DNA from: Gemmatimonadota bacterium
GTDB taxonomy: Bacteria; Gemmatimonadota; Gemmatimonadetes; Longimicrobiales; Gaopeijiaceae
Assembly: GCA_012959595.1 (NCBI GenBank)
Contig: DUCW01000136.1
Span: forward strand, 3,373 to 19,066
Length of the DNA: 15,694 nucleotides
Direction of reading: 5' to 3'
Shown here: positions 7,971 through 15,083 of the stretch, in pieces
Layout of the letters: every line of letters starts with the position of its first letter
Numbering within the stretch: the stretch's first letter is position 1
Made by a program: the position numbers and the translations under genes
Notes under the pieces: model-generated
Told to the model about the DNA's origin: nothing
The model's database searches: none
The model's input: the letters and a program-made list of their open reading frames with translations, nothing else

Positions 7971-8791
7971 GTATTTAATGGAGTCACACAGTATTACAGT
8001 TTCTCTCCTAGGAACCCTACTAGTCATATGTGGCTGTGAGGGAACTGTCGATCAGCAAAAAACGCTGGAGATGACTACCTGGTCAGTGGCAGCTATCGAT
8101 CCATTGAGTGGTGATGTTGGAGTGGCTTCTGCTTCCTGCGTACCTTCCTTTGCCGATGCTCTAGCGGCCCTTGTTCCTGGTAAAGGAGCGGGTGCTACAC
8201 AGGCTGCCTTCGATATCGACAACCGAAATGTTGTGTACAAGGCTATCCAGCAGGGTCTCACTGCGGAGGAAGTGATCGCAAGAGTTACCGATCCTTCTGT
8301 AGACCAAGAGACCGATCGTCGTCAGTATGGAGTAGTAACTTTGAATGATGGGGTGGTACACACGGCAGGCTTTACTGCTCCTTCCCGGGAGGGCACTACA
8401 GGAGGAACTGAAGGTACTGAGCGCTGGGCGGGAATCATGGCTGACCCTGGAATGGGAGTTACTGTACAAGGAAATACATTAGTGAATGAGGCGGTCGTTT
8501 CAGATGGCTTAGAAGCGTTTCAATGGGAAGACCCTACTGGTTTTAATGAACTCTCGGATCGACTGATGCGTGCACTGGAAGCGGGATCGGTGGCTGGGGG
8601 TGATGTTCGGTGGTGGGGACGAACCCTACGCAACGGAAGCAATAGGGATCAGTGACCAGGGAACTTCGGATGCTCCATGGCTGGCTATCTCTGTGAGGGG
8701 CGAACGGGGGGGTGACAACCCGCTTTTAGAATTACGCTTAAGGTACGACCAGTGGCGACGAGAATCAGGCCACGAAAGCCCCCAAAAATGA
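7957..8791 (+). pseudogene. DUF1028 family lipoprotein, split by a single-base frameshift
   Basis: The first frame runs 7957-8655 and carries a signal ending ICGC (a slightly unusual lipobox), then TTWSVAAIDPLSGDVGVASASC, GAGATQAAFD, QYGVVTLNDG, GVTVQGNTLV and ALEAGSVAGGDVR, all diagnostic of DUF1028, an Ntn-hydrolase-like family of unknown activity. After GGDVR the frame decays into WWGRTLRNG and stops. The +2 frame resumes at 8615 with GDEPYATEAIGISD and APWLAISVRGERGGDNPLLELRLRYDQW, the expected DUF1028 C-terminus, ending at 8791. Removing one G at 8612-8613 restores GGDVRCGDE, which regains the family's conserved R-C-G; the repaired protein would be about 270-277 residues. The start is either GTG 7957, overlapping the FAH gene by 14 bases, or ATG 7978, which has AGG 6 bases ahead. 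A sequencing or assembly error is as likely as a real lesion. Confidence 0.85.
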
Positions 8792-8825
8792 AAACCCAGG
8801 AATAGAAGTACTAGTCCTGGAGTTT
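8784..8825 (-). terminator. Hairpin with T-rich tail, probable terminator of the dipeptidase/DUF6526 unit
   Basis: Positions 8792-8801 pair with 8815-8825: ten base pairs including CCAGGA/TCCTGG, with one bulged A at 8821 and a 13-base loop. Read on the minus strand the stem is followed by TTTTCATTTTT, a plausible U-tract about 60 bases after the DUF6526 stop. On the plus strand no T run follows, though the hairpin sits right at the DUF1028 stop, so it may act weakly in both directions. Confidence 0.45.
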
Positions 8826-8885
8826 CAAGCACCAATCTTGTTTCTTCTGTCGAAAACCAAAAAGATTTCCAAGGCGGCCTGATAA

Positions 8886-9329
8886 TCAAACCCTCTGGTG
8901 GTCTGCTCTCCAGTTTTGGATCAGCTTTTTAATTGCTTTTTGGTCAGAGATATTGTCAGCTAACACTTTTCTGGCTAAACCTGGGAGTTCTTCGTCGGAA
9001 GCGAACCGTAAGGCGATCAGTTGACGTGTAGTGAATTCGCCAATACGGTCTGCCATATCGTCATGAAATAATTGGTGCATTCTTAGTCGCTCTTCAAGAC
9101 GGATCACACGATCCTGGACTCCTATAGCCTGTCTCCTGGCGCCTACCGTAGCCATAGCAACACCAAGAGTGAAAATAACAGCTATCACTCCCTGGAGATC
9201 CACGCCAAAATCAGAAAATAATTGGAAGGAGAAATAAAACAGGCCTATCGCGATCATGAAGAACGGGATCAGGAATGTCTGGGTTGGAATTTTGGCGTGA
9301 TTGTCAGCATTTTGGGTAGAAGTTTCCAC
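8886..9329 (-). CDS. Small two-helix membrane protein, DUF6526-like
   Basis: The 147-residue protein has two hydrophobic segments (about 19-38 and 46-63) and then a charged cytosolic-type tail. The tail carries a probable amphipathic helix (GVQDRVIRLEERLRMHQLF) followed by TTRQLIALRFASDEELPGLARKVL (100-123) and a C-terminal IKKLIQNWRADHQRV. The tail pattern ALRFASDEELP with a closing NWR-DH-RV matches, from memory, the DUF6526 family; no function is known. The start is GTG at 9327-9329 with AAGGA a few bases ahead. It lies 41 bp after the M19 dipeptidase gene on the same strand and is probably co-transcribed. No signal-peptide cleavage site is apparent, so it is likely an integral inner-membrane protein. 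Confidence 0.75.
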   Translation of the reverse strand: METSTQNADNHAKIPTQTFLIPFFMIAIGLFYFSFQLFSDFGVDLQGVIAVIFTLGVAMATVGARRQAIGVQDRVIRLEERLRMHQLFHDDMADRIGEFTTRQLIALRFASDEELPGLARKVLADNISDQKAIKKLIQNWRADHQRV

Positions 9330-9370
9330 GGTGTCCTTTTGGTATCAGGTTAACAGAATTGTCTCTAAAT

Positions 9371-10696
9371 TTATGAGTTTTGAATCTCCGATGCTATACG
9401 TTGGACTTCGTCGAGAACACGGAGAAGATTTCCACCCCAAAGTTTTGCGATCTCTTCTTCGGTGTATCCTCGTTGCACAAGTTCCAGAGTGACTGCGAAG
9501 GTTTCAGACGCGTCGTTCCAGCCCTCCACTCCACCCCCGCCATCAAAGTCTGAACTTATACCGACGTGGTCTATCCCAATGAAGTCGACCAAGTAATCGA
9601 TATGATTTACAAAATCAGCGACGTCCACTGGAGGGGCTTCTGAATTGACTTCAGCAGCTATCCTCGGTTCGACCAATTCTGTGACAGCCTCCATAGTGGT
9701 TGCATAGGACGACCTTTCTTCTGCGCTCATCGAACGCATTGCTGATCGATCTAACAACTCTATGCCCAGCTCCGAGGCCACTTCCTGCTGTAATGCAGTG
9801 AGAGCTTCTCGATTTCTAGTGTTTTTCTCAGAGTCAACGTAACTGCTAAAGGCAACAGTCTGAACAACTCCACCGTTTGCTTGCACAGCTCTTAGTTGTT
9901 CGTCATCTAGATTGCGGCTTACGTCGTTCAAGCTGCGGGCAGAAGAATGAGAAGCCATTACGGGTGCTTTGGACATCTCAACCATTTGCATGATGGCGTC
10001 TTTAGATGGATGGGAAAGATCAATCATAATTCCCCAGCGGTTCATTTCAGAAACAGCTTCTTTTCCCAAGTCGCTAAGCCCATTGTATAGCCAAACATCG
10101 TCTCGTTCTCCTGTGTTAGAATCAGAGAATTGGCTATGTCCGTTATGAGCTAGGGACATATAACGCCCCCCCATTTCTTGAAATTTTCTGACATTGGAGA
10201 GATCTAAGCCTAGTGGGTAGGCGTTTTCGATTCCAATCATTGCGACTTTTTTCCCTGACGCAACTATTCTCCTGACATCGTCTGAAGTGTAAGCGATCTC
10301 GATCTGTTCTGGAGCAATTTCTTCGGCTAATCGGTGGATGGCTTCAAATTTGGCTATGGCTGCGTCATAAGCGTTAGCATAACCCTCCGGAGTTAGGGGC
10401 CCTTGGCCTACGTACACAATCATCCAGGAGACATCGAGTCCTCCGCTTTCCATCTTAGGAATATTGACCTGGTTGTTCAGGTCCATTGTGTAGTTGCGTT
10501 CCACAGAAAAATTGTCAGGGTTGATATCGTTGTGCGTGTCTATTGTAATCACCCTGTCGTGGATAGACCTGGCTGTGGCTAATAAATCTTCCTCGGATTC
10601 TTGTTTCCCTGGAGTACAAACGGTCATAAGAAATAAAGACACACCAGGAAGGAACATTCTCAAGGTCCAAGTCCAGTTTTTCTTTAAGTTTTTCAT
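9371..10696 (-). CDS. M19 family membrane dipeptidase (renal dipeptidase-like), probable lipoprotein
   Basis: The 441-residue protein has an N-terminal export signal (positively charged residues 2-13, hydrophobic 14-26). Zinc-site residues of the M19 amidohydrolase family are all visible: THND (His55, Asp57), IGIENAYPL (Glu157), IDLSHPS (His229), ASHSSAR (His250) and ISSDFDGGGG (Asp383). YMSLAHNGHSQFSDS (179-193) is the conserved AHN loop. The family hydrolyses dipeptides, often with a D-residue at the C-terminal position, at a binuclear zinc centre. The signal ends MTVC at 24-27; Val just before Cys is not canonical, so lipidation is uncertain. The start ATG has only a weak GGA in front. The family-length C-terminal part is complete. 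Next on the same strand is the DUF6526-like gene. Confidence 0.93.
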   Translation of the reverse strand: MKNLKKNWTWTLRMFLPGVSLFLMTVCTPGKQESEEDLLATARSIHDRVITIDTHNDINPDNFSVERNYTMDLNNQVNIPKMESGGLDVSWMIVYVGQGPLTPEGYANAYDAAIAKFEAIHRLAEEIAPEQIEIAYTSDDVRRIVASGKKVAMIGIENAYPLGLDLSNVRKFQEMGGRYMSLAHNGHSQFSDSNTGERDDVWLYNGLSDLGKEAVSEMNRWGIMIDLSHPSKDAIMQMVEMSKAPVMASHSSARSLNDVSRNLDDEQLRAVQANGGVVQTVAFSSYVDSEKNTRNREALTALQQEVASELGIELLDRSAMRSMSAEERSSYATTMEAVTELVEPRIAAEVNSEAPPVDVADFVNHIDYLVDFIGIDHVGISSDFDGGGGVEGWNDASETFAVTLELVQRGYTEEEIAKLWGGNLLRVLDEVQRIASEIQNS

Positions 10697-10968
10697 AGTT
10701 TCCGATCTCAGTTTGGATTGATTGGTGTGGTGCTGGATTCTAAGGTCGAGATAGAGGCTGGGCCATACCTTGGCAATGCTTCCCTTCTTCGTTCTAGGAG
10801 GAGAAGAGTACGGGCGATCCGATTCTTTTAGGATTTCAAGACAAGATTGCCCGGGTTGAATGTGAGGATCACAGGTTTATAACTGACTTCCGGAATTGTA
10901 TCTAAGATTGGGTTGCTAACGGTTAGTTGGTGCCAGTATTACATAATCGGGGCTTGCGGGGAAATCTA

Positions 10969-11004
10969 ACTAGATCTAGTCTTAAATAACCAAGAATATC
11001 CTTG
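10969..11004. promoter_or_regulatory. Pair of palindromes, possible operator
   Basis: ACTAGATCTAGT (10969-10980) is a perfect 12-base palindrome. CAAGAATATCCTTG (10991-11004) is palindromic at 12 of 14 positions. Centre-to-centre distance is about 23 bases, roughly two helical turns, upstream of the candidate promoter. A shorter CTAAC-G-GTTAG lies at 10916-10926. Binding by a dimeric regulator is possible but no regulator gene is in the window. Confidence 0.25.
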
Positions 11005-11079
11005 AAATAAAGGGGAAAACTAGAGTTTCGAGTGCTTTATCTTCCAGTCAAGACTTAAAGCGGTTATTTAGTGCTACTA

Positions 11080-11108
11080 TTGCACCATCGCTGGTTCTCA
11101 GATAAAAT
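11080..11108 (+). promoter_or_regulatory. Candidate sigma70-type promoter for the DUF1592 gene
   Basis: TTGCAC (11080-11085), a 17-base spacer and TAAAAT (11103-11108) give a near-consensus -10 with optimal spacing but only three of six -35 matches. Transcription would start near 11115, leaving a leader of about 30 bases before the ATG at 11145. Confidence 0.4.
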
Positions 11109-11144
11109 TATTACGTCGAGTTCCCTTTAAAAATATGGTAATGA

Positions 11145-13613
11145 ATGGATATGATAAAACTTCCTGCAATTTCTGTGATTTTCGGTCTGGTGCTTCTGCT
11201 TATTGGTCAGCCAGTCGGCACTCCTTCGGCCCAGAGTGAAAGTGCTCCCTTGGTCGGACTGACATACTTGCACCCAGAGTCTGATGTTCCTATTCCGGCT
11301 GGGATTGTGCACAAAGATGTAGCAGTGGAATTAGCATCGGAGGAGTTAGACGCGGTCGTCAGGACTTACTGCCAAGTTTGCCATAATGATGTGATGCTGA
11401 CTGGAAATATGTCACTTAGTGAATTCCAGATTGACAATGCCTTAGAGAGAGGCGAGACAGTTGAAAAAATGATTGTCAAGCTAAGAGCTGGTATGATGCC
11501 ACCTCCGGGAATGCCAAGACCAACTCCAGACACTTTGTTGGCACTTGTCACTACCCTTGAAGATAAGATGGACCAGGCTTACGCTGAGAATCCAAATCCG
11601 GGCGGCAGGACTTTTCCCAGACTGAATCGGGCAGAGTATGCTTCTATGGTAAAGGATTTAGTAGATCTCGACATAGATGCTGGCGATTGGCTGCCTTCGG
11701 ATACAAAGAGCAACAATTTTGATAATTTTGGTGATGCACAGGCATTGTCTCCTACATTGCTCGAAGCCTACCTCAATGCTGCTGGTGAGATTAGTAGAAT
11801 GGCTGTCGGTAATGATCGGGCACCACGAATTAATACGACGTACACTAATACTAACTATATCTCCCAACATCCATGGGATTACGTACCGGGGGCTCCTTAC
11901 GGGACTAGGGGTGGAATGGTCATCGATCACCATTTCGCAGCGGATGCGCAGTATCACTTTGACATGACTTTTAGTATGGGTAACAACTCCAGGGGCCACG
12001 ACTTAGATGTCTCTATCGACGGAGAGCACGCTCAAACTTTGCAGTACGAACGCTATGATCGTGGAGTTTCTTTACAGACCCAACCATTCTTTATCCCAGC
12101 GGGCCAGCATCAAGTTTCAGTTGCTTTCATTAGGCGTGCTGAAGGACCTTACGAAGACTTGATTCGTCCACACGACTGGTCACAAGCTGGGGGTGGGTCT
12201 GGCGGAGCAGGAATTACTACTCTCCCTCATCTGAAGGACTTAGTAGTGGTTGGCCCCTATAACATTACTGGTATTTCCGAGACGACTAGTCGGGAGAAAA
12301 TCTTCACGTGTCGCCCAACTTCACTCGAAGAGGAAATTCCTTGTGCACGCCAAATATTGGGAGATCTAGCGACTAAGGCCTACCGCAGGCCTCTCGTACC
12401 AGGCGAACTAGAGGGATTGATGGGCTTCTACTCAGATTCAAGAGTTGAGGAGGGATTTGAAGTAGGAATTCGGACTTCCTTGGAAGCTATTTTGGCCAGT
12501 CCTCACACGATTTTCCGGCTTGAGCGTGAAATGGATGTAGTGGCGGGTGAAAACTATGAAATTAGTGACATAGAATTGGCAACTAGGTTAGGAGTCATGA
12601 TCTGGAATTCGCCCCCTGATCAAGAACTTATGGACGTGGCTCAACAGGGGGATTTGAGAGATCTAGCTGAGCTTGAAAGACAAACGAGAAGGATGTTGAA
12701 AGATCCTCGAGCGGAAGCACTAGGTTCAAGGTTTGCCCACCAATGGCTCAGGTTACAGGATCTCTATAAGAACCATCCAGATCCTAATTTCTTCCCCAAT
12801 TTTGATCAGAATTTAGCTGATGCAATGGTGACTGAGACCGAAATGCTGTTTAACTATTTGGTTCGAGAGGACCGGAGCTTACTCGATCTTTATGAAGCAG
12901 ACTATACTTTTCTGAATGAACGCCTGGCACGCCATTATGGTTATCAAGGAGTATCTGGCACACACTTTAGGCGAGTTGAATCTGCCGAAACAAGAAAAGG
13001 CATACTGGGACACGGGAGCATTTTGGTCCTTACCGCCCTGGCAGACAGGACCTCCCCAGTGTTGCGAGGTAAATGGGTGATGGAAGTCTTGTTAGGTACA
13101 CCACCGCCACCGCCACCGGAGAATGTTCCGGCACTGGAAGCAACGGCGGGAAATAATGGAAGTAGATTTATCACTACTCGGGAGAGGATGGAAATGCACA
13201 GGGCCGCTCCTGCCTGTCAATCCTGCCATAAGTTCATGGACCCAATGGGTTTATCTTTAGATAATTTCGATGTTACTGGACAGTGGCGCATTCGTGAGAA
13301 CGGACAACCTCTGGACACAAGGGGGGAGCTGTATGATGGCACTCCGATATCTAATCCAGACCAGTTGGTTACCGCTCTCCTGAAACGCCCGATACCGTTG
13401 ATCAGAACTTTCACTTTGAATCTCATGGCTTATGCTTTGGGTCGGAAAGTAGAGTATTACGATCAACCCGTATTGAGAGACATTACAAGAGCTGCAGAAG
13501 CTGATGATTACAGCATCACTTCATTGATCGTGGGTGTGGTGAAAAGTGATCCATTTAGGATGAAAAAGGCTGATACCCTTGCTGAGGATGGATCTGAGAA
13601 CGAAGTTAACTAA
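11145..13613 (+). CDS. DUF1592/DUF1588/DUF1587/DUF1585/DUF1595 di-haem-motif protein (planctomycete-type cytochrome)
   Basis: The 822-residue protein has a Sec signal (hydrophobic 8-20) and a cytochrome c module with CQVCH (76-80) and a distal MMPP (117-120). A DUF1587-type segment follows (GRTFPRLNRAEY, 154-165), then a beta-rich, carbohydrate-binding-like module at about 255-375. DUF1595 is at about 400-460 (AYRRPL), DUF1592 at about 474-600 (FAHQWLRL, 530-537), and DUF1588 at about 615-715 with GTPPPPPPENVP and a second haem motif CQSCH (691-695). DUF1585 closes at about 730-806. This domain order is standard for the family, which nearly always sits beside DUF1552. It is probably periplasmic; redox action on a polymer or other large substrate has been guessed from the domains, but the reaction is unknown. 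The ribosome binding site is weak. The DUF1552 gene follows after 35 bp. Confidence 0.93.
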   Translation: MDMIKLPAISVIFGLVLLLIGQPVGTPSAQSESAPLVGLTYLHPESDVPIPAGIVHKDVAVELASEELDAVVRTYCQVCHNDVMLTGNMSLSEFQIDNALERGETVEKMIVKLRAGMMPPPGMPRPTPDTLLALVTTLEDKMDQAYAENPNPGGRTFPRLNRAEYASMVKDLVDLDIDAGDWLPSDTKSNNFDNFGDAQALSPTLLEAYLNAAGEISRMAVGNDRAPRINTTYTNTNYISQHPWDYVPGAPYGTRGGMVIDHHFAADAQYHFDMTFSMGNNSRGHDLDVSIDGEHAQTLQYERYDRGVSLQTQPFFIPAGQHQVSVAFIRRAEGPYEDLIRPHDWSQAGGGSGGAGITTLPHLKDLVVVGPYNITGISETTSREKIFTCRPTSLEEEIPCARQILGDLATKAYRRPLVPGELEGLMGFYSDSRVEEGFEVGIRTSLEAILASPHTIFRLEREMDVVAGENYEISDIELATRLGVMIWNSPPDQELMDVAQQGDLRDLAELERQTRRMLKDPRAEALGSRFAHQWLRLQDLYKNHPDPNFFPNFDQNLADAMVTETEMLFNYLVREDRSLLDLYEADYTFLNERLARHYGYQGVSGTHFRRVESAETRKGILGHGSILVLTALADRTSPVLRGKWVMEVLLGTPPPPPPENVPALEATAGNNGSRFITTRERMEMHRAAPACQSCHKFMDPMGLSLDNFDVTGQWRIRENGQPLDTRGELYDGTPISNPDQLVTALLKRPIPLIRTFTLNLMAYALGRKVEYYDQPVLRDITRAAEADDYSITSLIVGVVKSDPFRMKKADTLAEDGSENEVN

Positions 13614-13648
13614 GTCAAGTAGTAGGAACTCTTAGGAGAGATGGTACT

Positions 13649-15079
13649 ATGCATTTTATAACTGGAAAACAACTGTCCCGGAGAACGTTTTTGCATGGAG
13701 TAGGAGCGACTGTTGGGTTACCTCTTCTCGATGCTATGATACCAGCTGGTAAAGGGGCTGGATTCGGTGGAGCAAAAGATCCCAAGGACCTGACCAAATT
13801 AATCTGTATTGAAGAGGTTCATGGCCTTCCAGGTTGTAACGATTGGGGTGCAACACAGAATTTGTATTCTCCCTCCACAACTGGTCGAGATTTTGAAATA
13901 CTTCCAGAGAACACTTTAAGTCCTCTCGCTGATTTCCAGGATTACATGACCATCGTCAGCAATACTGACGTGCGGATGGCCGAAGCATTGGCTCCGCCTG
14001 AAATCGGTGGTGATCACTTCCGTTCGAGTGCTGTATTTTTGACTCAATCACATCCAAAGCAGACGCAAGGTAGTGATATTCATGCCGGGACTTCATTGGA
14101 CCAGCTGTATGCCAAGCGTTTCGGACAAGATACTCCTTTGCCTTCCATGCAATTCTGCATCGAAGACTTAGATCAGGCAGGTGGATGTACGTATAACTAT
14201 TCATGTGCCTATACTGATTCTATCAGCTGGTCCACTCCTAATACTCCGCTTCCCATGATTCGGGATCCCAGAGTGGCTTTTGACATGCTGTTCGGCACTG
14301 GAAATTCGCCGGAAGAGCGTGCTGAAAGGAGAATGAGTCGCAGAAGTATTTTAGACTGGATCTCTAGTGAAGTATCGACCTTAGTTAGGGAACTTGGTGT
14401 TGCTGATCGGCGCAGAATGGAGCAATACCTACAGAATGTACGTGAAATTGAGCGTAGAATTGAGATGGTTGAGAGGAGAAACAGTAGTGGAGACGAAAGA
14501 CAATTGCCCGAAGCGCCAGCTGGTGTTCCAGATGATTTCGCTGAGCACACCAGACTTATGTACGATCTACAGGTGCTGGCTTTAGAAACAGATATGACCA
14601 GAGTGATGTCTTTCAAACTGGGAAGGGATGCCCAGAATAGGGCACATCCAGAAAGTGGTAGTGACAAGGCTTTCCACCCTGCTTCACACCACGGAGGACA
14701 AGAGGAGAACGTTCTGGATTTCAATAAAATCTGTACCTATCGGATGACTACGCTCCCTTACTTCCTTGAGAAATTACAGAATACTATGGCTGGTGAAACT
14801 AGCCTTTTGGATCAATCCATGATCATTTGGGGCTCGCCGATGGCAGATGCGAATCTGCATAATCATCGTCGAGCACCTCTGGTGTTCTTGGGTAAAGCAA
14901 ATGGCCAACTTGAAGGGAACCTTCATGTGGAGGCAAGTGAAGGGACACCGATGGCTAATGCAATGCTGACCGCACTTCATAAATTGGGTCTGGATGATAT
15001 GGATAGGTTCGGAGATTCTACAGGCGAATTCGCTCTGAACTATACTGGTCCAACCGCTGAAGAACAGAAGAGAGGTTAG
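13649..15079 (+). CDS. Tat-exported DUF1552 family protein
   Basis: The 476-residue protein opens with a twin-arginine signal (LSRRTFLHGVGATVGLPLLDA, near residues 9-29). The body shows family landmarks: DYMTIVSNTDV (98-108), HFRSSAVFLTQSHPKQTQG (123-141) followed by DIHAGTSLDQL (143-153), a lysine-poor, arginine-rich helical stretch (about 224-277) likely to form a coiled coil, and a C-terminal IWGSPMADANLHNHRRAPLV segment. DUF1552 proteins are related in architecture to DUF1501/sulfatase-like alkaline-phosphatase-fold proteins, but no activity is established. AGGAG lies 10 bases before the ATG. It is the usual partner of the DUF1592 protein upstream, 35 bp away, so the two are very likely co-transcribed and may form an exported complex. 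The ankyrin gene starts 4 bp after its stop. Confidence 0.92.
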   Translation: MHFITGKQLSRRTFLHGVGATVGLPLLDAMIPAGKGAGFGGAKDPKDLTKLICIEEVHGLPGCNDWGATQNLYSPSTTGRDFEILPENTLSPLADFQDYMTIVSNTDVRMAEALAPPEIGGDHFRSSAVFLTQSHPKQTQGSDIHAGTSLDQLYAKRFGQDTPLPSMQFCIEDLDQAGGCTYNYSCAYTDSISWSTPNTPLPMIRDPRVAFDMLFGTGNSPEERAERRMSRRSILDWISSEVSTLVRELGVADRRRMEQYLQNVREIERRIEMVERRNSSGDERQLPEAPAGVPDDFAEHTRLMYDLQVLALETDMTRVMSFKLGRDAQNRAHPESGSDKAFHPASHHGGQEENVLDFNKICTYRMTTLPYFLEKLQNTMAGETSLLDQSMIIWGSPMADANLHNHRRAPLVFLGKANGQLEGNLHVEASEGTPMANAMLTALHKLGLDDMDRFGDSTGEFALNYTGPTAEEQKRG

Positions 15080-15083
15080 ACGC

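Larger units (their letters stand above)
10697..11144. other. 448-bp divergent intergenic region
   Basis: This spacer lies between the dipeptidase gene (leftward) and the DUF1592 gene (rightward). I see no convincing gene, tRNA-like fold or riboswitch. It holds a candidate rightward promoter near 11080-11108 and three short palindromes at 10916-10926, 10969-10980 and 10991-11004. An AGGAGGAG at 10796-10803 looks like a ribosome binding site but has no start codon at a usable distance. It becomes AT-rich from about 10965 on. Confidence 0.6.

Noticed and set aside
8570..8791. Separate 73-residue gene in the +2 frame
   Set aside because: Its sequence from 8615 onward is the missing C-terminus of DUF1028, so it is the second part of a frameshifted gene, not an independent one. 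Residues before 8615 are out-of-frame noise.
10796..10803. AGGAGGAG resembling a strong ribosome binding site in the 448-bp spacer
   Set aside because: No ATG, GTG or TTG lies 4-12 bases downstream, and no meaningful open frame follows.
13087..13126. Proline-codon run in the DUF1592 gene as a possible short repeat or slippage site
   Set aside because: The GTPPPPPPENVP stretch is a normal conserved feature of DUF1588, and the frame continues intact through it.
14209..14724. 171-codon minus-strand open frame inside the DUF1552 gene
   Set aside because: It is Ser-rich with no recognisable domain or ribosome binding site and lies wholly opposite a well-supported family gene.
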